Shown: positions 20,368 to 28,891 of the stretch, piece after piece
Layout of the letters: each line of letters starts with the position of its first letter
Position numbering within the stretch: position 1 is the stretch's first letter
NCBI GenBank assembly: GCA_002435715.1
Contig: DISD01000042.1
Coordinates: forward strand, 19,894-60,099
Reading direction: 5' to 3'
Length of the DNA: 40,206 nucleotides
From: Rhodospirillaceae bacterium UBA6219
Lineage (GTDB): Bacteria > Pseudomonadota > Alphaproteobacteria > Rhodospirillales > Magnetospirillaceae
Translations under genes and position numbers: made by a program
Notes under the pieces: generated by a model
What the model saw: only the letters and a program-made list of their open reading frames with translations
What the model was told of the DNA's origin: nothing
The model's database searches: none

Positions 20368-21936
20368 ATGCTTCAATTTCCCAAGTGGAAGATCGTGATG
20401 GTGCTGCTGGTCGCCCTGTGTGGGGCGATCTGGTCGGCACCCAACCTGCTGCCGCGGGAAACCACCGACCGCATGCCCTCGTGGTGGCAACCGGTCAGCC
20501 TGGGGCTGGACTTGCAGGGCGGTTCCTATCTTTTGCTGGAAGTGGATACCGCTTATGTGAAGCGGGAACTCCTTTCCGGTCTGGTCGAGGCGCTGCGCGC
20601 CACCCTGCGCAAGGAAAAGGTGCGTTATTCGGAACTGGGTTCGTCCGGTCTGGATACCGTCAAGGTCCGCATCAGCGACGAAGCTGAACGTGAACGGGTT
20701 CGTCCCGAATTGCGCAAGCTGGACCCTGAAGCCCTGTTGGAGGTTTCGTCGGACGGCATGTTCGTGTTCACCTACACGGAACAGGCCATGGCCAAGCGCA
20801 TCAACCAGGCGGTGGAGCAATCCATCGGCATCGTGCGCCGCCGCGTCGACGAATTGGGCACGCGTGAGCCGTCCATCCAGCGCCAGGGCACCGACCGCAT
20901 CATCGTCCAGCTTCCCGGCGTGAAGAACCCGGAACACATCAAGTCGCTGCTGGGGAAAACCGCCAAGTTGACCTTCCATTTGGTGGACGACACCGCCAGC
21001 CCTGAAGACGCCGCCCGTGGTCGGGTGCCCCCGGGTTCGGTGTTGTTGCCGTCGGCCGAAAGCGGCCGTGGCCTGCCGTCGCAATATGTGGTGCGCAAGC
21101 GCGTCGAAGTGGGCGGTGACTTGCTGACCGATTCCCAGGCCACCTTCCAAAATGGTCAGGCCGTGGTTTCGTTCCGTTTCACGGTGGCCGGTGGCAAGCG
21201 CTTCGCCGACACCACGTCGGCCAATGCCGGCAAGATGTTGGCCATCGTCTTGGACGAAAAGGTCATTTCCGCCCCGCGTATCAACGAACCCATTTTGGGG
21301 GGATCGGGTGTCATCACCGGCACTTTCACCACCCAGGAAGCCAACGATCTGGCGCTGCTGCTGCGCGCCGGTGCCCTGCCGGCGCCGTTGCAGGTGCTGG
21401 AAGAACGCACCGTCGGTCCCGATCTGGGCGCCGATTCCATCCAAGCCGGCGCCATCGCCAGCGGTGTCGGCCTGATCACCGTCATCGTCTTCATGGTGCT
21501 GATCTATGGCACCCTGGGCTTGCTGGCCAATGTCGCCCTGGTGCTGAACCTGGTGATCCTGCTGGCGCTGATGTCGGTTCTGGGGGCCACCCTGACGCTG
21601 CCCGGCATCGCCGGTATCGTGCTGACCATGGGTATGGCGGTTGACGCCAACGTGCTGATCTACGAACGCATGCGCGAGGAACAAAAGGCCGGACGTGGTC
21701 TGATCTCCACCGTGCAGGTGGCGTTCGAACGCGCTTTCGGCACCATCTTGGACGCCAATTTGACCACACTCGCCGCTGCGGCGTTGTTGTTCCAGTTCGG
21801 CTCGGGCCCGGTGCGCGGTTTCGCCGTCACCTTGTCGTTGGGTCTCTTAAGCTCGATGTTCACCGCGATCATGGTGACCCGCCTGATGGTGGGCACCTGG
21901 ATCCGTTGGCGTCGCCCCAAGACCTTGCCGTTGTAA
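20368..21936 (+). CDS. secD: protein translocase subunit SecD
   Basis: This 522-residue RND-type membrane protein uses the proton-motive force, together with SecF, to pull secreted proteins through SecYEG. It has a first membrane helix at residues about 6-26, the SecD signature LGLDLQGGSYLLLEVD at about 47-62, a large periplasmic P1 domain to about residue 340, and five further helices. The conserved VDANVLIYERMREE is near residue 430. Length is usual for the short form. yajC lies upstream and secF starts 11 bases downstream. Confidence 0.97.
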   Translation: MLQFPKWKIVMVLLVALCGAIWSAPNLLPRETTDRMPSWWQPVSLGLDLQGGSYLLLEVDTAYVKRELLSGLVEALRATLRKEKVRYSELGSSGLDTVKVRISDEAERERVRPELRKLDPEALLEVSSDGMFVFTYTEQAMAKRINQAVEQSIGIVRRRVDELGTREPSIQRQGTDRIIVQLPGVKNPEHIKSLLGKTAKLTFHLVDDTASPEDAARGRVPPGSVLLPSAESGRGLPSQYVVRKRVEVGGDLLTDSQATFQNGQAVVSFRFTVAGGKRFADTTSANAGKMLAIVLDEKVISAPRINEPILGGSGVITGTFTTQEANDLALLLRAGALPAPLQVLEERTVGPDLGADSIQAGAIASGVGLITVIVFMVLIYGTLGLLANVALVLNLVILLALMSVLGATLTLPGIAGIVLTMGMAVDANVLIYERMREEQKAGRGLISTVQVAFERAFGTILDANLTTLAAAALLFQFGSGPVRGFAVTLSLGLLSSMFTAIMVTRLMVGTWIRWRRPKTLPL

Positions 21937-21947
21937 GGACCAAAGAC

Positions 21948-22892
21948 ATGAGCTTCTACGGCAATTTCATCGCCCATACGCCCAAGTTCGACTTTGTCGG
22001 CAAGCGGTTGATCGCCTTTGCCCTGACGGCAACGCTGATCATCGGCACCTTCGTGTCCATCGCCACCAGGGGCTTCAATTTCGGCATCGACTTCGCCGGT
22101 GGCATCCTGATCGAGGTGCAGACCACCGATGGTCCGGCCAACATCGCCAAGATGCGCGATCAATTGGGCAACCTGTCCTTGGGCGAAGTGTCGCTGCAGC
22201 AATTCGGCGAAACCGGCCGCGACGTCATGGTCCGCGTGCAAAAGCAAGACGGTGACGAAAAGGCACAGATGGCGGCCCTGGCCAAGGTCAAGGAAACCTT
22301 GGGGGCGGGCTATGATTACCGCCGCGTCGAAATCGTCGGCCCCAAGGTGGGCGACGAATTGAAGCGCGACGGCGTGTTGGCCGTCGCTTTGTCGGTGCTG
22401 GCCATTGCCGCCTATGTGTGGTTCCGCTTCGAATGGCAGTTTGGCGTCGGCGCTTTGATCGCCACTTTCCACGACGTCATCCTGACCTTCGGCTTCTTCT
22501 CGGTCACCGGGATGGAATTCAACCTGACCAGCGTCGCCGCCATCCTGACCATCGCCGGTTATTCCATCAACGACACCGTGGTCATCTATGACCGTGTGCG
22601 TGAAAACCTGCGCAAATACAAGACCTTGTCCATCTATGAACTGCTGAACCTGGCGGTCAACGAAACCCTGGCCCGCACTTTCCTGACCGTGGCCACGGTG
22701 TTCCTGACCGTGGTGTCGCTGTTGGTTCTGGGGGGCGACGTGCTGCACGGCTTCGCCGCCTCGCTGTTGTGGGGTTTGGTGGTCGGCACCTTCTCGTCCA
22801 TGTATGTGGCGTTGCCGGTGCTGATCTATTTCCGCCTGCGTGTCGGCAAGGATCGTGAGGAAGACGAGGCGGCTGCCCAGGCGGCCCCCTGA
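21948..22892 (+). CDS. secF: protein translocase subunit SecF
   Basis: This 314-residue partner of SecD has six predicted membrane helices and the SecF signatures GFNFGIDFAGG (about 44-54) and GYSINDTVVIYDRVREN (about 204-220). The start is set at ATG 21948 (MSFYGNFI), preceded by AAGGA; the open frame that begins inside secD is not used. Its stop overlaps the start of the DUF498 gene (TGATG), so translation is coupled. Confidence 0.96.
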   Translation: MSFYGNFIAHTPKFDFVGKRLIAFALTATLIIGTFVSIATRGFNFGIDFAGGILIEVQTTDGPANIAKMRDQLGNLSLGEVSLQQFGETGRDVMVRVQKQDGDEKAQMAALAKVKETLGAGYDYRRVEIVGPKVGDELKRDGVLAVALSVLAIAAYVWFRFEWQFGVGALIATFHDVILTFGFFSVTGMEFNLTSVAAILTIAGYSINDTVVIYDRVRENLRKYKTLSIYELLNLAVNETLARTFLTVATVFLTVVSLLVLGGDVLHGFAASLLWGLVVGTFSSMYVALPVLIYFRLRVGKDREEDEAAAQAAP

Positions 22893-23266
22893 TGGACATC
22901 ACCCCGGTCGTCGGCGCCGAATTCCAACTGATCTCGGGTTATGGAGATGGCGGGTTCACCGTTTCGGCAACCCGCCATGAAGGTTCGGTGTTGATCCTGG
23001 CCAAGCAGACCTTGGCGTGGCCGGTGTCCCTGGCGGCCGACATCACGGTCGAAAGCCTGCAGGCCGCCATCGACTATCAGCCCTTGCCGGCGATCCTGTT
23101 GATCGGGTGTGGCAAGTCCATGGCCGCGCTGCCCAAGGGATTACGCCAAGCCCTGCGCCAGCACGGCATCGTCGTCGAACCCATGGATACCGGGGCGGCG
23201 TGCCGGACCTATAACGTGTTGCTGACCGAAGGTCGCGACGTCGCCGCTGCCCTTATCGCGGTCTAA
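22892..23266 (+). CDS. DUF498 / Mth938-domain protein
   Basis: This 124-residue soluble protein of the Mth938-like (DUF498) family includes the mitochondrial complex I assembly factor NDUFAF3. Visible family features are the early GYGDGGFTV, the central AILLIGCGKSMAALP and the C-terminal MDTGAACRTYNVLLTEGRDVAAAL. It is the last gene of the yajC-secDF operon, a linkage conserved in Alphaproteobacteria and one that hints at membrane-protein biogenesis. Its end overlaps the convergent mobA by 14 bases, so the two genes share 3' sequence on opposite strands. Confidence 0.88.
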   Translation: MDITPVVGAEFQLISGYGDGGFTVSATRHEGSVLILAKQTLAWPVSLAADITVESLQAAIDYQPLPAILLIGCGKSMAALPKGLRQALRQHGIVVEPMDTGAACRTYNVLLTEGRDVAAALIAV

Positions 23267-23852
23267 GGATCGCCTCCAATTCCTTGGCGTCAACTTCCGT
23301 GTTGACGTTGAGGAAGGGGTCGTGGGGATCGCTGTCCCACGACACTTCCGTTGCCCCCAGGGCCTGGGCGAATTTCCACACCCCCAAACGGTTTCGTGCC
23401 AGGGATTCTTCCAGTTTTGTGATCCAGGTCACTGGCCACAGACCAAAAACCGGATGCGGACGCCCATTGCTGGCGGCGATGGCGGCGGGGGCGCCGTCGT
23501 CAACGGCCTGTTGCAGCCGATTGGCCAAATCCAGGGGGAATAAAGGCGTGTCGCCGGGAATGGTCAGGCACCAATCGGCGCCCAATCCCTGCGCCCATTT
23601 CAACCCGGTCAGAATGCCGGCCAGTGGCCCCACAAAACCGGGGACGCAATCGGCCAGGACGGGCAGGGAGCGAGGGGCAAAGCGCAAGGGATCGCCATTG
23701 GCGTTGAGCGCCACTTGCCCCACCTGCGGGCTTAACCGGCCAATGGCGCGGTCCAGCAAGGTTTCGCCGGCCACCTGAAGCAGGCATTTGTCGCCGCCGC
23801 CCATGCGGCGCGACAATCCCCCCGCCAGGATCAGGCCGGGAAGGCGGCTCAC
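23253..23852 (-). CDS. mobA: molybdenum cofactor guanylyltransferase
   Basis: This 199-residue nucleotidyltransferase transfers GMP to molybdopterin to make the MGD cofactor of DMSO-reductase-family enzymes. The N-terminal GTP-binding motif LILAGGLSRRMGGGDK is at residues 7-22; LADCVPGFVGPLAGI and TIPGDTPLFP follow in the usual order. The start is GTG 23852, which overlaps the hybE stop (GTGA). Longer in-frame extensions would run through hybE. It may be translationally coupled to hybE, linking cofactor maturation for two classes of anaerobic metalloenzyme (inference). Confidence 0.93.
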   Translation of the reverse strand: MSRLPGLILAGGLSRRMGGGDKCLLQVAGETLLDRAIGRLSPQVGQVALNANGDPLRFAPRSLPVLADCVPGFVGPLAGILTGLKWAQGLGADWCLTIPGDTPLFPLDLANRLQQAVDDGAPAAIAASNGRPHPVFGLWPVTWITKLEESLARNRLGVWKFAQALGATEVSWDSDPHDPFLNVNTEVDAKELEAILRPR

Positions 23853-24313
23853 GGCTTGACCGGGCCACCCGGTTCTTCCACCTCGGGGACCTTGAAATAC
23901 TTGTCCACCGCTGCCCAGGCGGTGGAAACCGCCATTTCGTGGACGTCGAAGCGGCCCATGGGGGAATAAAGCGAAGCGGCCATATACATGCCGATTTCCT
24001 CGACCTCGCCGATGGTGAACACCACTTCGCCACACGGCATCTGCACCCGACGCTTTTGCGCCGCCTCGGTGCCGGCCAATTGTTCGGGGTGCTTGGGCAG
24101 CAGCATGAAATTCATGAACCAAGGCGTCACCAGGATGCCGGCGATCCAGTTCTGACCGTCTTCGGTCTGCCAGGGACGGAACCCCACCACCTCGACCTTC
24201 AGCGCATGGTTGTAAAGGCCGATATCCTTCATGCGTTCGTCACCGATACGGGTGAAAACGTCAGCCAGTTGGTTGACGGTGGCCAGATCCTGTGTGCTCA
24301 GGGGTTCGAACAT
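23849..24313 (-). CDS. hybE: [NiFe]-hydrogenase assembly chaperone HybE family protein
   Basis: This 154-residue protein resembles the HybE/HupJ-type chaperones that assist maturation of uptake [NiFe]-hydrogenases. The block NHALKVEVVGFRPW, then GILVTPWFMNFMLLP and the Cys-containing MPCGEVVF match the family well. The start is ATG 24313 (MFEPLSTQD), with a GAGG ribosome binding site upstream across a run of seven T residues; the frame is open further upstream but without a plausible start. No hydrogenase structural genes are in the window, so this is an orphan copy coupled to mobA. Family assignment is good; the client enzyme is unknown. Confidence 0.82.
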   Translation of the reverse strand: MFEPLSTQDLATVNQLADVFTRIGDERMKDIGLYNHALKVEVVGFRPWQTEDGQNWIAGILVTPWFMNFMLLPKHPEQLAGTEAAQKRRVQMPCGEVVFTIGEVEEIGMYMAASLYSPMGRFDVHEMAVSTAWAAVDKYFKVPEVEEPGGPVKP

Positions 24314-24378
24314 AAAAAAACCTCGTGGTCGATGGGCGGCGAAGTTTAGCCAAGGACGTCCTTGAATGCGAGGCGACA

Positions 24379-24407
24379 TTGCATAAGGCGCGCGTCTAGG
24401 CTATGAG
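24379..24407 (+). promoter_or_regulatory. likely fbp promoter, followed by a leader hairpin
   Basis: TTGCAT (24379-24384), a 17-base spacer and TATGAG (24402-24407) form a reasonable sigma-70 pair upstream of fbp. Just downstream, AAGCGC/GCGCTT (24415-24430, 4-base loop) could fold in the leader. A strong GAGAGGGA ribosome binding site follows before the ATG at 24459. Confidence 0.4.
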
Positions 24408-24458
24408 CGTGGTCAAGCGCGGGCGCGCTTCACAAAAATGCCAAGTAGAGAGGGAACG

Positions 24459-25466
24459 ATGCCCTATAAGCGGATCACTCTGACTCATTTCCTGATCCAG
24501 GAGCAGCGCCGCCTGGGCGGCACCGGCGCCTTCACCTCGCTGATGACCGACATCCTGACCGCCTGCAAGATGGTGTCGCACGAAGTCAACCGCGGCGCCC
24601 TGGTGGGCAACCACGGCATGGCCGGCAGCGTCAACGTCCAAGGTGAAGACCAAAAGCCGCTGGACGTGTTGGCCAACGACATTTTCCTGCACATGAACGC
24701 CTTGGGTGGCAATTACGCCGCCATGGCGTCCGAGGAACTGGAAGACGTCCACGCCGTCAAGGGAACTGCCGACGGCAAGTATCTTTTGCTGTTCGATCCG
24801 TTGGACGGTTCGTCCAACATCGATGTCAACATCTCGGTGGGGTCGATCTTCTCGATCCTGAAGCTGCCCGACGGCGTCGACCCGCATTCGGCCGAGGCGT
24901 TCCTGCAGCCCGGCGTCAAGCAGATCTGCGCCGGTTACGCGCTTTATGGTTCGTCCACCATGCTGGTGCTGACCACCGGCAAGGGGGTGAACGGCTTCAC
25001 CCTGGATCGTGACGTGGGCATGTTCTTCCTGACCCATCCCAACATGACCATTCCGGCCGACACCAAGGAATTCGCCATCAACGCCTCGCGGGCGCGGTTC
25101 TGGGAAGAACCGGTCAAGCGTTACATCGACGAATGCCAGGCCGGCAAAGAAGGCCCGCGTGGCAAGGATTTCAACATGCGCTGGGTGGCGTCCATGGTGG
25201 CCGAAGTGCATCGTATCTTGGTGCGCGGCGGAGTGTTCCTGTATCCCGCCGATGCCGAGAACATCAAGAAGGGCGGCAAGCTGCGCTTGATGTACGAAGC
25301 CAACCCCATGGCCTTCATCGTCGAACAAGCCGGCGGTGCCGCCAGCACCGGCCGTCAACGCATGATGGAAGTCCAGCCCACCGGCCTGCATCAGCGGGTT
25401 CCGGTGATCCTGGGTTCGAAGAACGAGGTCGAACGCCTCGAGGCTTATCACCGCGAAGCCGGCTGA
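24459..25466 (+). CDS. fbp: class I fructose-1,6-bisphosphatase
   Basis: This 335-residue cytosolic enzyme hydrolyses fructose-1,6-bisphosphate in gluconeogenesis and, in autotrophs, in the Calvin cycle. Metal- and substrate-binding motifs are intact: ASEELEDV at about residues 89-96, FDPLDGSSNIDVN at about 112-124, and the late KLRLMYEANPMAFIVEQAGG. The start is ATG 24459 (MPYKRITL), directly behind GAGAGGGA; a further-upstream ATG at 24438 would add seven residues that include that ribosome binding site and is rejected. The gene is monocistronic, with its own promoter and terminator. Confidence 0.96.
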   Translation: MPYKRITLTHFLIQEQRRLGGTGAFTSLMTDILTACKMVSHEVNRGALVGNHGMAGSVNVQGEDQKPLDVLANDIFLHMNALGGNYAAMASEELEDVHAVKGTADGKYLLLFDPLDGSSNIDVNISVGSIFSILKLPDGVDPHSAEAFLQPGVKQICAGYALYGSSTMLVLTTGKGVNGFTLDRDVGMFFLTHPNMTIPADTKEFAINASRARFWEEPVKRYIDECQAGKEGPRGKDFNMRWVASMVAEVHRILVRGGVFLYPADAENIKKGGKLRLMYEANPMAFIVEQAGGAASTGRQRMMEVQPTGLHQRVPVILGSKNEVERLEAYHREAG

Positions 25467-25475
25467 TCCCAAAAG

Positions 25476-25503
25476 AAAGGCGCCCCAAAAGGGCGCCTTT
25501 TTT
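25476..25503. terminator. bidirectional terminator between fbp and zntB
   Basis: A 10-bp perfect stem AAAGGCGCCC (25476-25485) / GGGCGCCTTT (25491-25500) with a 5-base loop is followed by more T on the plus strand and, read the other way, by a TTTCTTTT tract. It serves both convergent genes and touches the zntB stop codon. Confidence 0.9.
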
Positions 25504-26516
25504 CATATCCAGCGGAAATGCCTGAGCAGCCACCACAGACCCGGCATCATCAGGGCAATCCCCAGGCACAATTCCCAAAAGGCCAGGGGATCGCCGGTTC
25601 CGGGAATGCCGCCGATATTGGCCCCCAGCAAGCCGGCGATCAGCGATGGCGGCAGCAACAGGGCGGTCAGGGCGGTAAAGCGGTTCGAGTTCTTGGCGAT
25701 CTGTTCGGCGATCTGGGCCGACATGTCTTCATGCAGCACCGTGGCGCGTTCACGCAGCGCATCCAGATCTTCGATGTGGCGCACCACCTTGTCGGTGACT
25801 TCACGCAGGCGCATGCGCGCATCTTGCGACAGCCACGTCGAATCGTCGTGTTGGATACGGTAAAGGGCATCGCGCTGCGGCCCCAGGTAACGGCGCAGTT
25901 GGATTGTGCGGCGTCGTGCCATGGCCAGGTTGCCACGGGTGTCGGTGTCGGCTTCCTGTTCCAGCGCCTGGTCTTCCAATTCGCCGATTTCGTCTTCCAA
26001 ACCGTCGAGGACGATTTCCAGGTGCTCGACCACCCGTTCGGCGATCTGGGCCAGCAACCCGCCGGGAGAACGCGGTCCCTTGCCGGTCAACAGCGCCAGG
26101 CGGATGTTGCGCAAGGCCGACAATTGGTGATCCTTGTCGCGCAGCGATATCAAGCGGTTGGATTCGCCCCAAATGTGGATGGGGACCAGTTCGGGCTCAC
26201 CACTTGTGTCGTCCACGTTGACGCCACGCAACACCACCAGCAGGTTGTCGTCGACGTCTTCAACCCGGGGGCGGGATTCGTCGGCCAACAGGGCCAGGGC
26301 CACCAAGGGATCGACACCGCTGTCCTGGCGCAACCACAGGGCGGCGGTTTCGTCATCGCGTTCCAGGTGGATCCACAAAAATCCGTCTTCGGGCCGCCAA
26401 TCGCGAACGCCGTTCCAGTTCAGGTCGCGACATCCCCCCTTGCGGTCCAGCAAAGCGGCGAAGCGCAGGCCCGGTTGAGTTCCAGTCTTGATGTCGGTCG
26501 CGGGGGTAGGGGGCAT
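25503..26516 (-). CDS. zntB: CorA-superfamily divalent cation transporter, ZntB-like
   Basis: This 337-residue inner-membrane protein has a long cytosolic N-terminal domain, a long helical stalk (about 200-270) and two C-terminal membrane helices. The periplasmic signature, normally GMN in CorA, reads G298-A-N300 followed by IGGIPG. The IGGIPG run is typical of the ZntB zinc branch, while the Ala in place of Met is unusual. ZntB proteins move Zn2+ (and possibly Cd2+) across the inner membrane. GAGG precedes the ATG. The gene converges on fbp at a shared terminator and diverges from the cation antiporter, pairing two cation transport genes. Branch assignment ZntB over CorA is likely, not certain. 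Confidence 0.85.
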   Translation of the reverse strand: MPPTPATDIKTGTQPGLRFAALLDRKGGCRDLNWNGVRDWRPEDGFLWIHLERDDETAALWLRQDSGVDPLVALALLADESRPRVEDVDDNLLVVLRGVNVDDTSGEPELVPIHIWGESNRLISLRDKDHQLSALRNIRLALLTGKGPRSPGGLLAQIAERVVEHLEIVLDGLEDEIGELEDQALEQEADTDTRGNLAMARRRTIQLRRYLGPQRDALYRIQHDDSTWLSQDARMRLREVTDKVVRHIEDLDALRERATVLHEDMSAQIAEQIAKNSNRFTALTALLLPPSLIAGLLGANIGGIPGTGDPLAFWELCLGIALMMPGLWWLLRHFRWI

Positions 26517-26589
26517 GGGGCCTCGTCACAGGATGTGATAGAACGATGGTGACGCAGCTTGGCGATGACAACAAGGGATTGCCGACAAA

Positions 26590-27543
26590 ATGCTGATGGA
26601 CCTGTCCTTGACGATCGCCGGGCTGATCCTGCTGTTGGCCGGCGGCGAGGCGCTGGTGCGTGGCTCGGTCGCCATTGCCCGTGGACTGGGGGTGTCGGAA
26701 CTGGTTATCGGCCTGACCCTGGTCGGCGCCATGACCTCGGCCCCGGAATTGATGGTGTCGGTCAGCGCCGCCCTGGAAGGGGCGCCCGACATGGCACTTG
26801 GCAATGTGGTCGGCAGCAACATCGCCAATCTTTTGCTGATCGTCGCCGTGGGCGCTCTGATCAAACCGCTGCAGGTGTCACGGCCCATGCTGCTGCATGA
26901 CGGGGTCATCAACTTCGTCGCCGCGGCCTTGGTGGCTGGATTGGCCGTCCATGGCGATATCGGGCGCTGGCAGGGCTTGGTGCTGGTGTCGTGTCTGATC
27001 TGGTATCTGTGGCGGGCCTATCATCTGGAAAAGCGCAACCACCGGGCCAGCATCCACGAAAAGGAAGCCCGCGAACTGGAAAAGCCGGCGCTGCCCCATT
27101 GGCTGGCCTTGGTCTTCTGCGTCGGTGGCGTCGCGGCGTTGGTGGTGGGGGCGGCCGTCCTGGTCAAGGGCGGCACCGGTCTGGCCCGGGCCTTTGGCAT
27201 CAGCGAGGCGGTGATCGGCCTGAGCCTGGTGGCCATCGGCACCTCGCTGCCGGAAATGGCGACATCCATGATCGCCGCCTGGCGCGGTCACACCCAGGTG
27301 GCCATCGGCAACGTCTTTGGGTCGTGTATCTTCAATTCCCTGGGCATCGTCGGCACCGCCGCCATCCTGGCGCCGCTGCCGGTGGCGCCGGAATTGTTGG
27401 GACGCGACCTGTGGGTGATGGTGGCGGTCAGCGCGCTGGTTCCCGTGACCATGGGGCTGCGTCAACTGGTGAGCAAAGCGTGGGGCTGGGGCTATCTGCT
27501 GGCTTACATGGGCTATATGGCGGTGTTGTTCGTGCCCGCTTGA
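26590..27543 (+). CDS. calcium/sodium antiporter, CaCA family (YrbG-like)
   Basis: This 317-residue membrane protein has about ten helices in two inverted repeats. The alpha repeats carry the ion-binding signatures: VGAMTSAPELMVS with GNVVGSNIANLLLI in the first half, and AIGTSLPEMATS with GNVFGSCIFNSLGIVG in the second. Proteins of this group exchange Ca2+ or other cations for Na+ or H+. AAGGGA lies upstream; ATG 26590 is used, with ATG 26596 as a close alternative. The first repeat has Ala-Met where Phe/Ile-Gly is common before the TSAPE motif, a small deviation. The ion pair cannot be decided from sequence. Confidence 0.9.
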   Translation: MLMDLSLTIAGLILLLAGGEALVRGSVAIARGLGVSELVIGLTLVGAMTSAPELMVSVSAALEGAPDMALGNVVGSNIANLLLIVAVGALIKPLQVSRPMLLHDGVINFVAAALVAGLAVHGDIGRWQGLVLVSCLIWYLWRAYHLEKRNHRASIHEKEARELEKPALPHWLALVFCVGGVAALVVGAAVLVKGGTGLARAFGISEAVIGLSLVAIGTSLPEMATSMIAAWRGHTQVAIGNVFGSCIFNSLGIVGTAAILAPLPVAPELLGRDLWVMVAVSALVPVTMGLRQLVSKAWGWGYLLAYMGYMAVLFVPA

Positions 27544-27555
27544 TAGGCGTCAAGG

Positions 27556-27569
27556 TTGGAATGCTTCAA
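27556..27569 (+). promoter_or_regulatory. FNR/DNR/NnrR-type operator upstream of nnrS
   Basis: TTGGAATGCTTCAA has the TTG-N8-CAA spacing of CRP/FNR-family operators (one half TTGGA, the other TTGAA when read on the reverse strand). It ends 44 bases before the chosen nnrS ATG. nnrS genes in other Proteobacteria are controlled by the NO-responsive FNR-family regulators NnrR/DNR, which makes this site plausible; the match to a TTGAT half-site is imperfect. Confidence 0.45.
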
Positions 27570-27613
27570 ATTGACGCATGATCTTGCATGGCAACATGAC
27601 GGAGTGCTTTGCA

Positions 27614-28825
27614 ATGGCCACCATTCCCCTGCAAGAACCGGTCTATCGCGGTGACAGCGGAAAGGTTTTCTTCGCGGCCGGCTTTCGCCCGTTTTTTCTG
27701 TTCACCGGTTTGCAGGCCTTGTTGACCCTGCCTTTGTGGTTGGCGGTCTATGTGGGGGGGATCGACCTCAACCTGCCTTTTGCTGCGGCCATTTGGCATG
27801 GCCATGAGATGGTGTTCGGCTTCGCCGGGGCGGCTATCGCCGGTTTTCTGCTGACGGCGGTGCCCAATTGGACCAATTCCCACCATGTCAGCGGGCGGCC
27901 GCTGACGGTTTTGTTCTTCCTGTGGTTGGCCGGACGGGTGGCGTTCACCTTGTCGGGTTATCTGCCGGCCGCTTTGGTGGCGGTGCTGGATCTGGCGTTT
28001 CTGCCCTATTTGGCCTGGCTGGTGGGCAAGCCGCTGATCCAGGCGGGAAAGATGCGCAATATCGGCTTTCTCCCGGTCCTCGGTCTGTTCTTTGCCGCCA
28101 ATGCCGTGGTTCACATCCTGGTGGCCACTGATGGTGCCGACCCCCTGATCGGTGTCTATCTGGGGCTGACCATGGTTTTGGTGCTGATCGCCATCGTCGG
28201 TGGTCGCATCGTTCCCTCGTTCACCCAGAACTGGTTGCGCATGCAGGGCCAACCGGTCGAGGTGACCCCGATCACCTGGATCGAGAAGGGCGGGGCCGTC
28301 GGATCGTTGCTGGTCGCCATGATCCTGGCCATAGTCCTGCCGGGCAGTCTGGTCACCGGCTTGGCCTTGCTGGTCGCCGCCACCATCCACGGTATCCGTC
28401 TGGCCCGGTGGCATGGACACAAGACCCTGGCTAATCCCATTTTGTGGGTGCTGCATTTGGGTTATCTGTGGATGGTGATCGGTTTGGCCCTGTTGGGGCT
28501 GTCCAGTTTCGAGACCGCGCTTCCGGCCACCGCGGCACTGCACGCGCTGACGGCGGGAGCCATCGCCACCATGGTTCTGGGGGTGATGACCCGCGCCGCT
28601 TTGGGACATTCCGGTCGGCCGTTGGACGTCTCGAAATTCATCGCCGCGGCTTATGGATTGCTGGCCTTGGGGACCTTGCTGCGGGTGTTGGCGCCGGTCC
28701 TCCCCGGTGCGCAGATGGGGTTGACCCATGCCGGCGGTAGCGTGTGGAGTTTGGCTTGGTTGATCTTCGTGCTGGTCTATTGGCCGGTCTTGACCAAGCC
28801 CCGCGCCGACGGCCGCCCCGGTTAA
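27614..28825 (+). CDS. nnrS: NnrS family heme/copper membrane protein
   Basis: This 403-residue, roughly 12-helix inner-membrane protein of the NnrS family is linked to the nitric-oxide stress response; members contain heme and copper and protect metal centres from NO. Seen here: the N-terminal FFAAGFRPFFLFTG, the His-rich IWHGHEMVFGFAGAAIAGFLLTAVPNW, TNSHHVSGRPL, and the late HALTAGAIATMVLGVMTRAALGH. The start is ATG 27614, because GGAG lies 9 bases upstream and the preceding ATG at 27578 would put the operator only 8 bases from the start. No denitrification genes are in the window. Confidence 0.9.
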   Translation: MATIPLQEPVYRGDSGKVFFAAGFRPFFLFTGLQALLTLPLWLAVYVGGIDLNLPFAAAIWHGHEMVFGFAGAAIAGFLLTAVPNWTNSHHVSGRPLTVLFFLWLAGRVAFTLSGYLPAALVAVLDLAFLPYLAWLVGKPLIQAGKMRNIGFLPVLGLFFAANAVVHILVATDGADPLIGVYLGLTMVLVLIAIVGGRIVPSFTQNWLRMQGQPVEVTPITWIEKGGAVGSLLVAMILAIVLPGSLVTGLALLVAATIHGIRLARWHGHKTLANPILWVLHLGYLWMVIGLALLGLSSFETALPATAALHALTAGAIATMVLGVMTRAALGHSGRPLDVSKFIAAAYGLLALGTLLRVLAPVLPGAQMGLTHAGGSVWSLAWLIFVLVYWPVLTKPRADGRPG

Positions 28826-28891
28826 GGCTTGCCGGGGGGGGATTGCTTTGGGATAGTGCGGTTTACATTTTTGTCGCAAGGGCCGCACGGG

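Noticed and set aside
19834..21684. A 616-codon minus-strand open frame opposite yajC-secD
   Set aside because: Antisense shadow of secD; composition (His, Gln, Asp, Gly repeats) is that of reversed codons, not a real protein.
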